From: CALJTV01 sp034433775
GTDB taxonomy: Bacteria; Chloroflexota; Dehalococcoidia; GIF9; UBA5629
Length of the DNA: 7,767 nt
Direction of reading: 5' to 3'
Assembly: GCA_034433775.1 (NCBI GenBank)
Contig: DAOUAI010000077.1
Span: 1 to 7,767, forward strand
Shown here: one piece after another, positions 6,495 through 7,767 of the stretch
Numbering within the stretch: the first letter of the stretch is position 1
Layout: each line of letters begins with the position of its first letter
Notes under the pieces: generated by a model
The model's input: the letters and a program-made list of their open reading frames with translations, nothing else
Databases searched by the model: none
Told to the model about the DNA's origin: nothing
Program-made: the position numbers and the translations under genes

Positions 6495-7001
6495 TTAACC
6501 CCTTTTCCGTTCTTTTGCCAGTGCTATGGCTTTTTCCACGGCGTCCACGGCGTCTTCGGCAAGGACTATTGACTTGTCCTCCTGCTCGTTTCGAGAGAAC
6601 GACCATGTGTTCAAGCCAACTACTGGCGTACCGCTTTTCAGGGCGAAGGCGATTTCGCTGAGCGTCCCATAATCGCCACCGATGGCGATTACTGCTTGGG
6701 CTGATTTGACTATAACTAGGTTTCTGGCTTCGCCAAAACCGGTAGCGATGGGAATTTGTACATAGGGATTGGCTGATGATGGGCTATCGCCGGGGAGGAC
6801 ACCTATGGTCGTTCCTGATTCGATAGCAGCCCCGCGGCAGGCAGCTTCCATTACCCCGCCCAAGCCTCCGCAGATGAGGATGGCGCCTCTTTTAGCCAGC
6901 TCTCTGCCCACAGCTTCAGCCAGTGCTGCTTCCTGGGCAGAACAGTGCCCCCTGCCGATTACACCGATGACAGTCCTTTTTTCGGACCCACCTCTGGACA
7001 T
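6495..7001 (-). CDS. LOG/TIGR00725-like nucleotide-binding (SLOG superfamily) protein
   Basis: A 168-residue Rossmann-like protein of the family that includes LOG phosphoribohydrolases and the TIGR00725 group. It starts with an IGVIGRG strand-loop (12-18). ICGGLGGVMEAACRGA (43-58) is the phosphate-binding stretch. ATGFGEARN (86-94) and IGGDYGTLSE (107-116) correspond to the R-N and PGGxGTxxE regions of LOG enzymes; the PGG proline is isoleucine here. LOG enzymes cleave cytokinin-type or other nucleoside monophosphates. For TIGR00725 proteins the substrate is unclear, so I do not name one. A longer reading from TTG 7037 is rejected because that codon touches the -10 box of the operon promoter. 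From ATG 7001 the leader is about 30 bases, though its ribosome binding site is weak. It is the first gene of the operon. Confidence 0.85.
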   Translation of the reverse strand: MSRGGSEKRTVIGVIGRGHCSAQEAALAEAVGRELAKRGAILICGGLGGVMEAACRGAAIESGTTIGVLPGDSPSSANPYVQIPIATGFGEARNLVIVKSAQAVIAIGGDYGTLSEIAFALKSGTPVVGLNTWSFSRNEQEDKSIVLAEDAVDAVEKAIALAKERKRG

Positions 7002-7036
7002 AGTACCGTCGCGAATTGCAGAAAAGTCTGGAGGCA

Positions 7037-7064
7037 ATTATACCATGAAGTGAAACGATGGCAA
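7037..7064 (-). promoter_or_regulatory. Strong sigma-A-type promoter (extended -10) of the LOG-enolase-MBL-QueF operon
   Basis: On the minus strand -35 is TTGCCA (7059-7064; five of six to TTGACA), the spacer is 16 bases, and -10 is a perfect TATAAT (7037-7042) preceded by TGG, so it has the extended TGn form. Transcription should start near 7030, about 30 bases before ATG 7001. This is the best promoter in the window. It heads the five-gene minus-strand block. Confidence 0.78.
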
Positions 7065-7145
7065 ACTGAAGTCACCTTTGTTTGCTTGATAGTAGAGACT
7101 TAGCAAGCTCCCTCCTTGTTTCCGGACCAACTTTTGTGCTCACCG

Positions 7146-7160
7146 AGCAGAGAGTCTGCT
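7146..7160. repeat. Short hairpin downstream of the right-edge gene
   Basis: AGCAGA (7146-7151) and TCTGCT (7155-7160) are perfect arms around a three-base loop. On the minus strand it lies about 26 bases after the stop of the right-edge gene and about 80 bases before the operon -35. An imperfect outer pairing (GCGCTC with GAGCAC) extends it. No T-tract follows on the minus strand, so a role in ending transcription is possible but weak. Confidence 0.3.
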
Positions 7161-7185
7161 TGAGCGCAATTTCAGCGGAATAAGT

Positions 7186-7767
7186 TCATCGCCACTCCGG
7201 GATATCTTTTGGTGACAACTTTCTGTTGCCGAGTGACTCAAACTGTTCTTTGCTCAAATAATGTATTACCGGATGGTAGGATCCCATTACACCAGGTCTG
7301 TTTTGTCCGATTAGCGACTCATCATACTGAGTGGCGGACCAGGCCGCCTTTTTCCAGGGGAGGTTATATTCGTCTGGGGCGTATTCCGGCAGGTGCCATT
7401 CGGGCATAACGCTCATCCATCGGATAGTGATGGTCTGACGGGAGCGTGGACCCCAGTTAGCCCAGGTGACACCATTTTCTACGGTAGCGTTACTCGGTCT
7501 ATTCTCCGGGGTAGAGTAAACGATAATATATTCGTCGTTCTCATCCAAGACTATTTCGTCATCCATCAGAGAGCCATAGTTTACCGCTGTTTCGTATTTG
7601 TCGCCTTCGCCTTTGCCATACTGAGAAATGGACCAGTAGCGTACCTCTCCGCCAGTCATAATGGACTCGCCGTTCCGGGTCTTCGGGAATTTGGGCATTT
7701 TGCCGGTAATGACGTACACCTTACCTGGACCAAGCTGAAATATTCTGGTCAAGTAATTGTTATTTTT
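7186..7767 (-). CDS. Uncharacterised tryptophan-rich protein, C-terminal 193 residues (5' end outside the window)
   Basis: The frame stays open to the window edge and reads KNNYLTRIFQLGPGKVYVITG at its visible start. The TTG at 7750-7752 is therefore probably an internal leucine codon, not a start, and this is the tail of a longer protein. Recognisable blocks are a beta-rich LGPGKVYVITGKMPKFPKTR, GGEVRYWSISQYG, an acidic stretch (MDDEIVLDENDEYIIVYST), ENRPSNATVENGVTWANWGPR, and a final PVIHYLSKEQFESLG. The pattern RYWS / RPSNAT / GVTW..WG resembles tails of uncharacterised bacterial proteins I have seen, but I cannot name a family or function. No membrane segment is visible in this part. It ends about 120 bases upstream of the next operon's -35. 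Confidence 0.75.
   Translation of the reverse strand, partial: KNNNYLTRIFQLGPGKVYVITGKMPKFPKTRNGESIMTGGEVRYWSISQYGKGEGDKYETAVNYGSLMDDEIVLDENDEYIIVYSTPENRPSNATVENGVTWANWGPRSRQTITIRWMSVMPEWHLPEYAPDEYNLPWKKAAWSATQYDESLIGQNRPGVMGSYHPVIHYLSKEQFESLGNRKLSPKDIPEWR

Noticed and set aside
7186..7752. A complete 188-residue gene starting at TTG 7752 at the right edge.
   Set aside because: The frame continues upstream with no stop to the window end, and the TTG has no ribosome site in view, so the gene is more likely truncated.

Overview
The window is bacterial and gene-dense, with mostly housekeeping content. Seven genes lie on the minus strand and one on the plus strand. The combination of an ECF sigma factor with a DUF5667-type membrane partner, an orphan ADP-forming acyl-CoA synthetase alpha subunit, and compact glycolysis genes suggests a Chloroflexota bacterium, perhaps Dehalococcoidia. 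That placement is an impression from protein character, not a proven assignment.

Left part (1-1222): an ECF-type sigma-70 factor (GTG start at 961, minus) is followed one base later by a membrane protein of the DUF5667 type, cut off by the window edge. Together they look like a sigma/anti-sigma pair. A TATAAT box (1023-1028) lies upstream of the sigma gene. The 261-base divergent gap (962-1222) has no convincing gene but holds two inverted repeats.

Middle left (1223-2738): a plus-strand gene encodes a complete alpha-subunit-type NDP-forming acyl-CoA synthetase with its phospho-histidine motif. No ATP-grasp beta subunit is in the window. It converges on the GAPDH gene, with an inverted-repeat region between the two stops that may end transcription.

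Main block (2739-7064, minus): in transcription order, a LOG/TIGR00725-like nucleotide-binding protein, enolase, an MBL-fold metallo-hydrolase, QueF (preQ0 reductase for queuosine) and GAPDH. Junctions up to QueF are 7 bases, a 10-base overlap, and about 5 bases, so these four are very probably one operon. It is driven by a strong promoter at 7037-7064 (TTGCCA, 16-base spacer, extended -10 TGGTATAAT). GAPDH follows after 34 bases and has its own promoter inside the end of queF (TTGGAA, 17-base spacer, TATAAT). Glycolysis is therefore represented by the NAD-linked oxidation step and the PEP-forming step, co-expressed with a tRNA-modification enzyme and two accessory enzymes. Kinase, mutase and isomerase genes are absent from the window.

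Right edge (7186-7767, minus): the C-terminal 193 residues of a tryptophan-rich protein that I cannot assign to a named family; its start lies outside the window.

No RNA genes, CRISPR arrays, insertion sequences or long repeats were seen.
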